Below, piece by piece: positions 41,631-50,405 of a stretch of DNA of 64,000 nucleotides (its first letter is position 1; each line of letters opens with the position of its first letter). A program made the translations under genes and the position numbers. The stretch comes from an uncultured Eubacteriales bacterium (lineage in GTDB: Bacteria > Bacillota > Clostridia > Oscillospirales > Oscillospiraceae). The stretch spans positions 1 to 64,000 of the forward strand of contig UROF01000009.1 of assembly GCA_900549475.1 (NCBI GenBank), in the 5' to 3' direction. The notes beneath the pieces are model-generated. The model was not told the DNA's origin. It searched no databases and worked only from the letters and a program-made list of their open reading frames with translations.

Positions 41631-42714
41631 ATTCAAGCGTGTTTTAGACCAAGTGAAGCCCACGGCGGAGCAGGAGCAGGCCATGCTGGACCGCCTCCTG
41701 ACAGAGCAAAAGGAGGTAAAACCGATGCATTGTATGAAAAAGATGACCGCCGCCATGGCAGCGGCAGCCCTGTTGCTGATGGCCTGTGCCTTTACCGTGG
41801 CTACAGGGTTGGATCAGCGGATCCTGGCCTATTTCGGAGGAACGCAGGAGGATGCCCAGCTGTTGGCCCCTGGGTTCATGGCAGTGGATCTGACTTCCAC
41901 AGCAGAGAACGGAGAGACAGTCCATATTTCTCAGGTCTATTCCGACCACAGAAGTGTGGCGATTGTTGGCGAGCTGACGGTATCGGATGGAACTGTACTG
42001 AATCAGGATGCTTACCGCTTTGACGACTGGCATCTTCGTCCAAAAGGGACAGACGGAAACGAACCCGATGGCGGCTATGGAAGTTATGGAACCTATGGAG
42101 GAGCCGAGATATGGACAGATGATGACCCGGACGACAACGCCCTGTCTTTCTTACTGGTCTATCATTATACAGCCGGCAATTTTGATTCAGACTCAGCAGA
42201 GTTGACCTGGGCCAATGAAATCCAATGTTTTGAACTGACCTTGGGAAACCTGAAGGGATGCGCTGAAGGAGAAGCATGGTCGTCGGCACCTGTGCTGGCG
42301 CCAGGAGAGTGGACCTTTACCATCCCGCTGTCCGGAAAAGACTTTGGTTGGACCCTCAAGCCGGAGCAGACCATCCAGCTGGCGGAGGAGACGGTTACCG
42401 TAGAGGAGATCTATCTCTCCCCTGTGGGCCTGTCGGTCCGGTTGGCCAATGAAAGCGGGAATCTGAACAGTCTCATGAAAAACTGGGAAGATCAGGAGAA
42501 CAGCGGAAACCCCTGGGGTTCCAGCGTAGTCTTACACGATCAAAACGGCCGGACAATCGAAGGAAGTATGCCGTATTCCAAATATTCCCCCTATACGGGA
42601 GAAATGCTCTTGACCTTTGACGAGATCTATGATCCCGCTCAATTTCAGGGCGGTACGGTCATGATCATGGGGCAGAGCTTCTCCCTGGATGATCTCCAGC
42701 CTGTGGCGGATTAA
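41617..42714 (+). CDS. Membrane-anchored anti-sigma factor (DUF4179-like)
   Basis: A 365-residue protein: a cytoplasmic N-terminus of about 40 residues that could hold the sigma factor, one membrane helix (about 44-64, MTAAMAAAALLLMACAFTVA), and a large extracytoplasmic part with beta-rich segments. This is the layout of the DUF4179-type anti-sigma/regulatory proteins encoded beside ECF sigma genes in Firmicutes. The outer domain probably senses an envelope signal. Start overlaps the sigma gene, and a strong terminator follows. Confidence 0.85.
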   Translation: MDKREFKRVLDQVKPTAEQEQAMLDRLLTEQKEVKPMHCMKKMTAAMAAAALLLMACAFTVATGLDQRILAYFGGTQEDAQLLAPGFMAVDLTSTAENGETVHISQVYSDHRSVAIVGELTVSDGTVLNQDAYRFDDWHLRPKGTDGNEPDGGYGSYGTYGGAEIWTDDDPDDNALSFLLVYHYTAGNFDSDSAELTWANEIQCFELTLGNLKGCAEGEAWSSAPVLAPGEWTFTIPLSGKDFGWTLKPEQTIQLAEETVTVEEIYLSPVGLSVRLANESGNLNSLMKNWEDQENSGNPWGSSVVLHDQNGRTIEGSMPYSKYSPYTGEMLLTFDEIYDPAQFQGGTVMIMGQSFSLDDLQPVAD

Positions 42715-42733
42715 ACGCTCTCTTTCCAAAAGC

Positions 42734-42770
42734 AAAAACCGGAGGAATCGTTTGGATTCCTCCGGTTTTT
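42734..42770 (+). terminator. Terminator after the anti-sigma gene
   Basis: AAAAACCGGAGGAATC pairs perfectly with its complement, with a T-run following. Confidence 0.9.
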
Positions 42771-42813
42771 TATGCTCTGAATGGGAAACAGTACCGTTTT
42801 CAGGAAAAGGAGC

Positions 42814-43038
42814 TCAGTCGCCGGGGCCGGTGTAGATCACCTTGCCCAGGTTCCAGGAGAGAGCCACCTTCTCCGCCATCTCCCGCCGCTCCTCCTCGGA
42901 GTGGTAGGCCATCTCCACGGTACGGCAGCCGCAGTCCAGGCACTGGACGTACACCAGCCAGCCGCCCTCCTCCTCCAGGGCTCCCGTCCCCCGGCAGAGG
43001 GGGCAGTCCTGCAGGGCAATATCATGTATATTCTCCAT
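42814..43038 (-). CDS. Small zinc-ribbon protein (Lar restriction-alleviation-like)
   Basis: A 74-residue protein with two zinc-binding cysteine pairs, CPLCRG near residue 12 and CLDCGC near 33, then an Ala-rich helix ending in ALSWNLGK. The layout matches the Lar/restriction-alleviation-like zinc-ribbon family, usually found in phages and mobile DNA. Whether it has anything to do with restriction is unknown. ATG 43038 has a GGAGG site 7 bases upstream. Confidence 0.7.
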   Translation of the reverse strand: MENIHDIALQDCPLCRGTGALEEEGGWLVYVQCLDCGCRTVEMAYHSEEERREMAEKVALSWNLGKVIYTGPGD

Positions 43039-43137
43039 GGTCAATCCTCCGGTGTGGAAAAATCATCGCTCTTACTATACCGTCCGGCGGCAGTATTGTC
43101 AATGGCAGGGTCCTGGGAATCTGCCGTCCGGTGCCAT

Positions 43138-44508
43138 TTACTCCGCCGGTGCCAGCTTTGCTCCAGCTGCAGCCATCTCCTCCGCTGTCAGCTCCCAGTC
43201 ACATTCCATGGTCACCAGCCGGCCGGGGTAGCTCAGGAGGTAATCCCCCGTGGGCTCCCCGTTCTCCCCGCCGGCATACCGCTGCCAGGCGGCCTGGGCT
43301 CCAAAGAGACCGGGGTCTATCTCCTTATAAATATAGTAAGGTGTGATCACCGTCCCGTCGTCGGTAAAGCCCTCCCAGTCGTCCCGCTCGTGGAGGAGCT
43401 GCCGCAGGCAGAAGTCGTAGACCCCCGGCAGATGCACATCCACGATCCTGGTTCGCATCTCCGGCAGCCGGATAGTCTCCTCCGGGTGGGCCTCCTCCGT
43501 AAAATCCCGGACCTTCAGGAACACTGAGGACTCCACATGGCTGCGGACCACGTACCGGGGGTCCTCCTCACCGGTGAGATCCGCGATGGTGAGGAGGGGC
43601 TCGATATCCGCCGACAGGGAAAAGTCTCCATTTCTCGCCAGGCTGATCGTGGTATAGGAGATCCCCACCGTCAGCGCCACTGCCAGAAGCACATCCACGG
43701 CGATGGTAGCCGCCCGATTGCGGTTCCGGGAGACCTTACGGCTTTTGAGAAAGTCCTTGGTGCCGTTTACCGCCAGGAACAGCACCACGAAACCAAGGAT
43801 CATGATGCCAGTGAGGAGCCGCAGCCCCGGCAGCCGGGCAGCAGCAAAGAAGTAGACCACTCCCACCACCACCAGGGCCATCACCACCTGCATGATCCGG
43901 TGGCAGCCGTGGGTAGGGACGAACTCCCCCCGTTGCGCCGCCTGCCTGGCCTTCCGCCGCCAGATAAGGTAGGTGATAAGATCCGCCACGGACCACACCA
44001 TGAGGCCCAGCCAGCACAGGCCGGTAAAGAGGCTTGTGGGACTGGCCAGCAGATCGATGGGCTCATATACAAGGCTGTAGCACCAGGAACCGCCCATCCA
44101 GAAGCCCAGGAGCAGCAGGAAGATCTGGGCGGGCAGCATCCGCTTTACCTCCCGGCCCACCATCTGGATCTCCAGGGCCGGGTCCGTGTCGATGGGGGTG
44201 GGGTCCTCCTGGTCGTTATAAAACACCTGCATGGACCCGAACTCCGCCGCCAGATGCCAGCCGGTGTGGGCGCAGAAGTCGTGGAAGGTCTGGACCTCCT
44301 CGGTAGGTTCCGGGTCATAGGCCGAAGCCCGATGACAGTAGGAGACGGTGAAGTGTAGCGCCTTGGGCTCGATCCGCCGGTACCGCCAGCCCAGGGCGGA
44401 TATTTTATCCAGCAGCCAGCCCTTCCGGGCCATCTTCTCCAGGTGCTGTTCCATCCCCGTCAGATCGTATGTGGAAAAGGGGATCAACTGGTGCTTTGTG
44501 TTTTTCAT
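43138..44508 (-). CDS. DUF2812 membrane protein
   Basis: A 456-residue protein. The N-terminal 110 residues form a DUF2812 domain (GMEQHLEKMARKGWLLDKIS, FTVSYCHRAS); four to six hydrophobic segments follow, and the C-terminal half after about residue 290 is soluble. DUF2812 proteins are nearly always encoded beside a PadR regulator in Firmicutes, as here, with a 4-base overlap. The function is unknown; an envelope or antimicrobial response is often suspected (inference). Confidence 0.85.
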   Translation of the reverse strand: MKNTKHQLIPFSTYDLTGMEQHLEKMARKGWLLDKISALGWRYRRIEPKALHFTVSYCHRASAYDPEPTEEVQTFHDFCAHTGWHLAAEFGSMQVFYNDQEDPTPIDTDPALEIQMVGREVKRMLPAQIFLLLLGFWMGGSWCYSLVYEPIDLLASPTSLFTGLCWLGLMVWSVADLITYLIWRRKARQAAQRGEFVPTHGCHRIMQVVMALVVVGVVYFFAAARLPGLRLLTGIMILGFVVLFLAVNGTKDFLKSRKVSRNRNRAATIAVDVLLAVALTVGISYTTISLARNGDFSLSADIEPLLTIADLTGEEDPRYVVRSHVESSVFLKVRDFTEEAHPEETIRLPEMRTRIVDVHLPGVYDFCLRQLLHERDDWEGFTDDGTVITPYYIYKEIDPGLFGAQAAWQRYAGGENGEPTGDYLLSYPGRLVTMECDWELTAEEMAAAGAKLAPAE

Positions 44509-44828
44509 CGGGAAACCTCCTCTCCCATGATCCGGCGGTAATCCGCCCCCTGGGCGCAGATGCGCTGGTACTCCTCCTCCAGCCGCTGCCGCCCCTCGTC
44601 GGTGAGCACATAGCTGCGGCGGCGGCCCTCACACCGGGTCTCCCGGATCATTCCCGCGTCCAAAAACTGCTCCAGGAGGTTATACAAGGTGCCGGAGCCC
44701 ACCCGCACCCGGCCGTCGGTCATGGCGGGGATCTGGTCCATGATATCCATGCCGCAGCACTCCCGGCTGAGACACAGAAGAATGTAATACATCTGCTCCG
44801 TCAAGGTCTGAAATTTAGCTCTGGGCAC
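44505..44828 (-). CDS. PadR-family transcriptional regulator
   Basis: A 107-residue PadR protein with a winged helix (LTEQMYYILLCLSRECCGMDIMDQIP, RVGSGTLYNLLEQFLDAGMI) and a short C-terminal helix. The frame stays open to 44948, but the consensus promoter lies at 44872-44900, so translation must start downstream of it. The GTG at 44828 has a GGGAGG site 8 bases away and gives PRAKFQTLTEQ as expected. It probably represses its own operon with the DUF2812 gene; palindromic sites in the promoter support this. Confidence 0.88.
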   Translation of the reverse strand: MPRAKFQTLTEQMYYILLCLSRECCGMDIMDQIPAMTDGRVRVGSGTLYNLLEQFLDAGMIRETRCEGRRRSYVLTDEGRQRLEEEYQRICAQGADYRRIMGEEVSR

Positions 44829-44849
44829 GGTGGCCGCCTCCCATTCTCG

Positions 44850-44900
44850 AATATCGATATTACTTGCCTGCATTATATTCTCGAATATCGACATTGTCAA
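44850..44900 (-). promoter_or_regulatory. Consensus sigma-A promoter with two PadR-type operators
   Basis: On the minus strand TTGACA (44900-44895) and TATAAT (44877-44872) are 17 bases apart, a perfect consensus. AATATCGATATT (44850-44861) lies at the start region and AATATCGACATT (44884-44895) lies in the spacer against the -35. TTCTCGAATATCGA is repeated 34 bases apart. This fits tight autorepression by the PadR protein. The rest of 44829-45142 holds only a weak extended -10 (TGGTATATT, 45080-45088) before acsB. Confidence 0.85.
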
Positions 44901-45142
44901 GATGCCTTGGAGATTTTTTCTCCGGCGCCCCTCGGGAAAGGGGCGCATCCTTGGCAGAGACAGCGAAGCTTCTTTGTATCCGACGGCATCTCCGGCAAGG
45001 CCGCTGCCGATCCCCCCGGGCGGGATAGAAAATTTTTTCGGCTGCCTCCGGAAAAGCCCTATACAAAAAGCGGTATTTTTGGTATATTGGTACCATCGAG
45101 CATGTATCCTAATGGATATGAATTTTGAGGAGGTTGTAACCT

Positions 45143-47272
45143 ATGAGCGCATTGACTGACCTGATCTATGCCGGTTCCAACGCCGTGGCGGGGCTCACTG
45201 AGGGCGCTGTGAACGACGCGATTGCCAAATATGGTGCGGATACCCCTGTGGCTTTCCCCGACACCGCCTATTTCTTCCCCACCATCTACGCCGCCACCGG
45301 CGTGAAGGTGAAGACGCTGGGGGATCTGCCCGCCTGCGTGGGCGTCCTCAAGAGCCTCATCACCAATCAGGACGATATCGCTCAGGCCCTCAACGCCGGT
45401 CTTGCCACCGCTGTGGGCGCTGAGATCATTGAGGGCCTCAAGTACGTGGGCGGCAGCGACCCCTACGCCGAGGACTCCGGCATCGGCTTTGTGCCTGACC
45501 CCATCATCCGCTCCCTGGGCGTGCCCCTGGTCACCGGCGACATTCCCGGTGTGGCCGTAGTTCTGGGCAAGGCGGATAACGCCGCTGACGTGGCTGCCGT
45601 GGTGAAGGACTATCAGTCCAAGGGTATTATGACCTTCATGATCGGCGACTGCATTGAGCAGGCTGCCGCTGAGGGCGTAAAGATGGGTCTTGAGTTCCGT
45701 GTGGTGCCTCTGGGCCACGACGTTACCAGCGTCATCCATGTGGTCACCGTGGCCATCCGTGCGGCGCTGATCTTCGGTAATGTCCAGGCCGGTGATCTGG
45801 GTGCCCTTCTCAAGTACACCAAGGACCGCGTCCCCGCCTTTGTCAACACCTTCGGGCCTCTCAATGAAGTGGTGGTCTCCGCCGGTGCCGGCGCCATCGC
45901 CCTGGGCTTCCCCGTCATCGTGGATCAGGACATCGGCGATCTCCAGGTCCCCGGCGCTCTGGAGTATGTGGGCGACCACACCGAGACCGTCAAGCACTCC
46001 CTGGCCCTGCGCAACATCAAGATCAAGGTCAAGGAGCTGCCTATCCCCGTGGCCTTTGCCGCCGCTTTCGAGGGCGAGATCATCCGCAAGAACGACATGC
46101 AGGTGGAGTTCTGGTCCAGCAAGAACGTAACGTGCGAGCTGGTGACCATGCGGGAGATGGACCAGGTGGAGGATCACAAGATCACCATCGTAGGCCCCGA
46201 CATCGACAGCGGCGAGGTGGAGTACCCCATCGCCACCTATATCGAGGTAGCCGGCGCCAAGATGCAGAAGGATTTCGAGTCTGTTATCGAGCGTAAGATC
46301 CACGCCTGGTTCAACTACATGGAGGGCGTGATGCACACCGGTCAGCGCAACCAGATCCGCATCCGCATCAGCAAGGACGCCTTTGCCAAGGGTCTTCGTA
46401 TGCACCACTTCGGCGAGGTCCTCTACTATATGATCATGGATGAGTTCGACGCCGTTGTGGACAAGTGCCAGGTCACCCTGGTCACCGATCCTGCCGAGGC
46501 CAAGCGCATCCTGGACGAGGAGGCTATGCCCTCCTACAACGCCCGTGACGACCGGCTGGGCTCCCTCACCGATGAGAGCGTGGATCAGTTCTACACCTGC
46601 ACCCTCTGCCAGTCCTTCGCTCCCAGCCACTGCTGCGTAGTCACTCCCGAGCGTCTGGGTCTGTGCGGCGCGGTGAGCTGGCTGGATGCCAAGGCCACCA
46701 AGGAGCTCAACGACGCCGGTCCCTGCCAGCCCATCAGCAAGGAGGGCTGCACCGATCCCGTCAAGGGCTACTATCCCGACGTGGACCGGATGGTCCACGA
46801 GGCCTCTCACGGCGCTCTGGAGCATGTGAGCCTGTACTCCATCATGGAGGACCCCATGACCTCCTGCGGCTGCTTCGAGTGCATCTGCGGCATCGAGCCC
46901 TTCTCCAACGGCCTCATCATCGTCAACCGTGAGTACAAGGGCATGACCCCCACCGGCATGACCTTCGGCGAGCTGGCCTCCATGACCGGCGGCGGCGTAC
47001 AGACTCCTGGCTTCATGGGCCATGGCCGCCACTTCATCGCCAGCCACAAGTTTGCCGCCGCTGAGGGCGGTGTGGCTCGTATCGTCTGGATGCCCAAGGA
47101 GCTCAAGGACGACGTAGCCCCCCGGCTCAACGCCACCGCCAAGGAGATGCTGGGCATCGACAACTTCTGCGACATGATCGGTGACGAGACCATCACCACC
47201 GATGCCGAGGAGCTGCTCAGCTTCCTCACCGAAAAGGGTCACCCGGTGCTGAACCTGGAGCCTCTGATGTAA
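45143..47272 (+). CDS. acsB: Acetyl-CoA synthase catalytic subunit
   Basis: A 709-residue protein. The A-cluster ligands are complete: C486, C489, C498 and C508 for the 4Fe-4S cubane and the C575-G-C577 motif plus its partner for nickel. Their spacings equal those of the acetogen enzyme. It condenses methyl from the corrinoid protein, CO and CoA into acetyl-CoA. The ATG follows GAGGAGG at 45127-45133. No acsA (CO dehydrogenase) precedes it, although the two usually adjoin; a terminator follows. Confidence 0.96.
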   Translation: MSALTDLIYAGSNAVAGLTEGAVNDAIAKYGADTPVAFPDTAYFFPTIYAATGVKVKTLGDLPACVGVLKSLITNQDDIAQALNAGLATAVGAEIIEGLKYVGGSDPYAEDSGIGFVPDPIIRSLGVPLVTGDIPGVAVVLGKADNAADVAAVVKDYQSKGIMTFMIGDCIEQAAAEGVKMGLEFRVVPLGHDVTSVIHVVTVAIRAALIFGNVQAGDLGALLKYTKDRVPAFVNTFGPLNEVVVSAGAGAIALGFPVIVDQDIGDLQVPGALEYVGDHTETVKHSLALRNIKIKVKELPIPVAFAAAFEGEIIRKNDMQVEFWSSKNVTCELVTMREMDQVEDHKITIVGPDIDSGEVEYPIATYIEVAGAKMQKDFESVIERKIHAWFNYMEGVMHTGQRNQIRIRISKDAFAKGLRMHHFGEVLYYMIMDEFDAVVDKCQVTLVTDPAEAKRILDEEAMPSYNARDDRLGSLTDESVDQFYTCTLCQSFAPSHCCVVTPERLGLCGAVSWLDAKATKELNDAGPCQPISKEGCTDPVKGYYPDVDRMVHEASHGALEHVSLYSIMEDPMTSCGCFECICGIEPFSNGLIIVNREYKGMTPTGMTFGELASMTGGGVQTPGFMGHGRHFIASHKFAAAEGGVARIVWMPKELKDDVAPRLNATAKEMLGIDNFCDMIGDETITTDAEELLSFLTEKGHPVLNLEPLM

Positions 47273-47288
47273 AAATATCCTTCCCTTT

Positions 47289-47316
47289 GGGGGCCGCATC
47301 TGCGGCCCCCATTTTT
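47289..47316 (+). terminator. Terminator after acsB
   Basis: GGGGGCCGCA and TGCGGCCCCC form the stem, followed by ATTTTTGG and more T. Confidence 0.85.
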
Positions 47317-47365
47317 GGTTTTTTTCCTACTTTCCCAGGATATTGCCAAAAAATTAACACTCTCC

Positions 47366-47394
47366 TTGACAAAGCTCCCACCCCCGGATATACT
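47366..47394 (+). promoter_or_regulatory. Sigma-A promoter of acsV
   Basis: TTGACA at 47366-47371 and TATACT at 47389-47394, spacing 17. Confidence 0.82.
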
Positions 47395-47448
47395 GAATCT
47401 AAGTGTGCCCCAACCTTTTTCATACAGACCGGAAAGGAATGTCTGTCT

Positions 47449-49383
47449 ATGTTTACCATTACCTTCATAATCGAGGGCAGCGATCCGGTAGTCATCTCTG
47501 CCAATGCGGGAGAGAAGCTGCTGGACGTGGCCCGGAAGGCCAACGTCGCCATCGACGCCCCCTGCTCCGGCAACGGCGTGTGCGGCAAGTGCCGGGTCCG
47601 TCTGGCCTCCGGCTATCTTGACGCCCCCATCAACCGCCATATCACCTCCGAGGAGTACGCCGCCGGCTGGCGGCTGGCCTGCGTAGCTCAGGTCAGCGGT
47701 GACGCTGTCATCGAAGTACCGGATATTGCCTCCGCCTACCGCAGCCGCATGAAGGTGGCAGATCTCAGCTCTCCGGAGGAGATCGCTATTTTCGAGGAGC
47801 TGCACCAGAAGATGATGGACGCAGGCATCACCTTCGGCAGTGATCTGAGCTTCCTGCCGTTGGAGCTTGCGGAGCCCACCCTGGAGGACACCATGCCCGA
47901 TAACGAGCGGCTCCTCCGGGCGGTAGAGGATGCCACCGGCTACGCCCGGGAGAACATCATCCTGCCCTATCCCGTGCTGCGGGACCTCAGCTGGGTCCTT
48001 CGGGAGAGCGAGTTCCACGTCAAGTGCGTTATCTCCCACGACGGCGATGGCCGGCGTCTGATGATCCGGGATGTGCTGCCTGCGGACAACACCGATCCCA
48101 TCGTAGGTTTTGCCCTGGACCTGGGTACCACCTCCCTGGCGGGACTGCTGGTGGATCTCCAGACCGGAAAGATCCTGGCCAAGGCCAGCGGCGGCAATGG
48201 TCAGATCCGCTACGGTGCCGACGTCATCAACCGTATCATTGAATCGGACAAGCTGGGCGGCCGCCGCCGTCTCCAGGACGCGGTGATCAAGGAGTCCATC
48301 ATCCCCATGCTGGTACAGATGTACCGCAGCGCCAACATCAACCCCCGGCGGATCTACCGCATGGTGCTGGCAGGCAACACCACTATGAACCACCTGCTGC
48401 TGGGCCTGTGGTCCGACCCCATCCGGATGGAACCCTTTGTCCCCAGCTTTTTCCAGACAAACTACATCTATGTCCGGGATATCGGCCTGAAGATGAATCC
48501 CATGGCGGAGCTGATCGTGGCGCCCAACATCGGAAGCTATGTGGGCGGCGACATCACCGCCGGCGCGCTGGTATCCATGATCTGGAACCACCCGGAGCTG
48601 AGCCTGTTCATCGACCTTGGCACCAACGGCGAGCTGGTATTCGGCAACAACGAGTTCCTGATGTCCTGCGCCTGTTCCGCAGGTCCTGCCTTTGAGGGCG
48701 GCGACATCTCCTGCGGCATGCGTGCCACCGACGGCGCCATCGAGGCCTGCACCATTGACAAGGAGACCCTGGAGCCCACCCTCACCGTGGTGGGCGGCGA
48801 GGCGCCCGCCGGTATCTGCGGCAGCGGCATCATCGACATCATCGCCGAGCTCTTCCGCACCGGCGCTATCAACGGCAAGGGCAAATTCATTCGTGAGAAT
48901 CCCCGCATCCTCCACGACGAGCACGGTATGGGCTCCTACGTCATCGCCTGGCAGAAGGACACCGGCGGCATCAAGGACGTGGTCATCAACGAGGTGGATA
49001 TCGACAACTTCATCCGGGCCAAGGGCGCTATCTTCTCCGCTACCCAGACCATGCTCCAGTCCCTGGGCTTCGACGCCTCGGTGATCGAGCGTGTCTATGT
49101 GGCCGGCGGTATCGGCAGCGGCATCAACATGAAGAACGCCGTCACCATCGGCATGTTCCCCGACATCCCCCTGGAGAATTTCCACTACATCGGCAACTCC
49201 TCTCAGGCCGGCGCCTATGCCATGCTGCTGAGCAGCGAGGCACGGGAGAAGGTCTTTGAGCTGGGCCGGTCCATGACCTACCTGGAGCTGAGCAATGAGC
49301 CCGGCTATATGGATGAGTTTGTGGCCGCCTGCTTCCTGCCCCACACGGACAGCAGTCTCTTCCCCAGCGTCAGCCAGGAGTAA
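47449..49383 (+). CDS. acsV: Reductive activator of the corrinoid iron-sulfur protein (RACo-type ASKHA ATPase)
   Basis: A 644-residue protein. The N-terminal 2Fe-2S ferredoxin domain has C39, C44, C47 and C78 (CSGNGVCGKC). After a linker and middle domain, a large ASKHA ATPase domain begins at about residue 220 (IVGFALDLGTTSLAGLLVDL, FIDLGTNGELV, GICGSGIIDI, VYVAGGIGSGINM). It uses ATP to drive reduction of inactive Co(II) corrinoid back to Co(I) on AcsC/AcsD. It has its own promoter. The frame is open further upstream, but GAAAGGA sits just before the ATG at 47449. Confidence 0.93.
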   Translation: MFTITFIIEGSDPVVISANAGEKLLDVARKANVAIDAPCSGNGVCGKCRVRLASGYLDAPINRHITSEEYAAGWRLACVAQVSGDAVIEVPDIASAYRSRMKVADLSSPEEIAIFEELHQKMMDAGITFGSDLSFLPLELAEPTLEDTMPDNERLLRAVEDATGYARENIILPYPVLRDLSWVLRESEFHVKCVISHDGDGRRLMIRDVLPADNTDPIVGFALDLGTTSLAGLLVDLQTGKILAKASGGNGQIRYGADVINRIIESDKLGGRRRLQDAVIKESIIPMLVQMYRSANINPRRIYRMVLAGNTTMNHLLLGLWSDPIRMEPFVPSFFQTNYIYVRDIGLKMNPMAELIVAPNIGSYVGGDITAGALVSMIWNHPELSLFIDLGTNGELVFGNNEFLMSCACSAGPAFEGGDISCGMRATDGAIEACTIDKETLEPTLTVVGGEAPAGICGSGIIDIIAELFRTGAINGKGKFIRENPRILHDEHGMGSYVIAWQKDTGGIKDVVINEVDIDNFIRAKGAIFSATQTMLQSLGFDASVIERVYVAGGIGSGINMKNAVTIGMFPDIPLENFHYIGNSSQAGAYAMLLSSEAREKVFELGRSMTYLELSNEPGYMDEFVAACFLPHTDSSLFPSVSQE

Positions 49384-49509
49384 AAAAGCCGGCACCCGCC
49401 GGTACGGCAGCGAGGTGCCGCCGGGCCATCCGCTTCGGCGGCACCTTGCTATCCACAACAAAGATTTCCCCGCCCGGCCACCGGGCAAACTAAAACAAGG
49501 AGTACCGCT

Positions 49510-50127
49510 ATGGAGCCTATTTACGGAAAAAACAACAAGGAAGAGCTGCCGTTGGAGTTCTACCTCAAGCGCTATCAGGAGGGGGACCCGGCTGAGATGG
49601 CTCTGCGGTGCGCCCTGCCCTGGAATGAGGACACCCGGACGCTGGAACTGTCGTTCATGGGGGGCACCTACACCGTGTCCCACCCGGAGTTCACCATCAC
49701 CGGTCCCACTCCTCTGAGCAATCCTGAGCGGATCTTGTTCCTCCGCTATCTGCTGGACGGCGCCTACGCCCTGCCCAGCGGGGAATATCTCACCTACCGG
49801 GAGTTCCCCTGGGGGGAGGTCTACCTCCAGCAATTCACCGGCCGGTGCATCAAGCGCTTCGCTTTCTCTTACGGCTTCAAGCCGGATCTGCTGCGGCAAG
49901 CCATGGAGCGGCTGGGGGCCAAGAGCATCTCCCAGAGCGATGTGGGCTATGAGGTGGAACTGATGCGGGGTCTTACCATCCGCTTCCTTCTGTGGCTGGG
50001 AGACGACGAGTTTCCTCCCAATGCCCAGATCCTGTTTTCTGATAACTTCCGCAGCGCTTTTACCGCCGAAGATATGGCCAATATCGGCGATATCGTTATT
50101 ACCCGGCTGAAAAAGGCACAAAGTTAA
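49510..50127 (+). CDS. DUF3786 protein linked to CODH/ACS genes
   Basis: A 205-residue soluble protein. PLEFYLKRYQEGDPAEMALRC and YREFPWGEVYLQQFTGRCIKRFAF match DUF3786, a family often found near acs/cdh genes and corrinoid proteins but without known activity. CAAGGAG lies before the ATG at 49510. It follows acsV by 126 bases, a stretch containing a GC-rich hairpin (49413-49446) without a T-run. A role in assembly or repair of the corrinoid/nickel enzymes is plausible (inference). Confidence 0.82.
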   Translation: MEPIYGKNNKEELPLEFYLKRYQEGDPAEMALRCALPWNEDTRTLELSFMGGTYTVSHPEFTITGPTPLSNPERILFLRYLLDGAYALPSGEYLTYREFPWGEVYLQQFTGRCIKRFAFSYGFKPDLLRQAMERLGAKSISQSDVGYEVELMRGLTIRFLLWLGDDEFPPNAQILFSDNFRSAFTAEDMANIGDIVITRLKKAQS

Positions 50128-50156
50128 AAACTTTTGGAAAAAGTTTGTTAATCATC

Positions 50157-50185
50157 TTGCAATCTGGTCCAGGATAGTGTATGAT
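50157..50185 (+). promoter_or_regulatory. Sigma-A promoter of the THF-riboswitch/folT transcript
   Basis: TTGCAA at 50157-50162 and TATGAT at 50180-50185, spacing 17. Confidence 0.8.
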
Positions 50186-50234
50186 GGTCACGTTCTGTGG
50201 GGATCCACACAGAGCAAGACAATAAAATAGGATT

Positions 50235-50339
50235 GGTAGAGTAAGCATTGCGCGTAAAGTGGCAAGTGGCTGGGAAGTCGCCCTTGCACGAAAGGCCCCC
50301 GCGAAATAGGGTCTACGATGTAATGCTGCATCCGCTACC
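50235..50339 (+). ncRNA. Tetrahydrofolate riboswitch (THF-I) aptamer
   Basis: The RNA begins GGTAGAGTAAGCATTGCGCG and ends GCTGCATCCGCTACC. The closing P1 helix (GGTAG/CTACC), the GCGCGTAAAGTGGC junction, TGGGAAGTCGCC, and the distal TGTAATGCTGCATCCGC strand all match the THF-I consensus known from folT genes. It binds tetrahydrofolate and is followed by a terminator, so abundant THF should reduce folT expression. Confidence 0.92.
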
Positions 50340-50358
50340 GCACAATTTACGGATGTCT

Positions 50359-50405
50359 AATACCAATTCACAGTGGGCCTGCCCACTTTGGATTGGTATT
50401 TTTAT
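50359..50405 (+). terminator. Riboswitch-controlled terminator before folT
   Basis: AATACCAAT...AGTGGGC pairs with GCCCACTT...ATTGGTATT, with a short internal loop, and TTTTT follows. The upstream GGATTGGTA at 50230-50238 can compete for the same strand, giving an antiterminated form. Confidence 0.85.

Noticed and set aside
45059..47299. 746-residue open frame on the minus strand
   Set aside because: Antisense to acsB, which has a complete A-cluster; composition is that of a shadow frame.
47239..50121. 960-residue open frame on the minus strand
   Set aside because: Antisense to acsV and the DUF3786 gene, which both have clear family motifs; it also runs through a terminator and a promoter of the plus strand.
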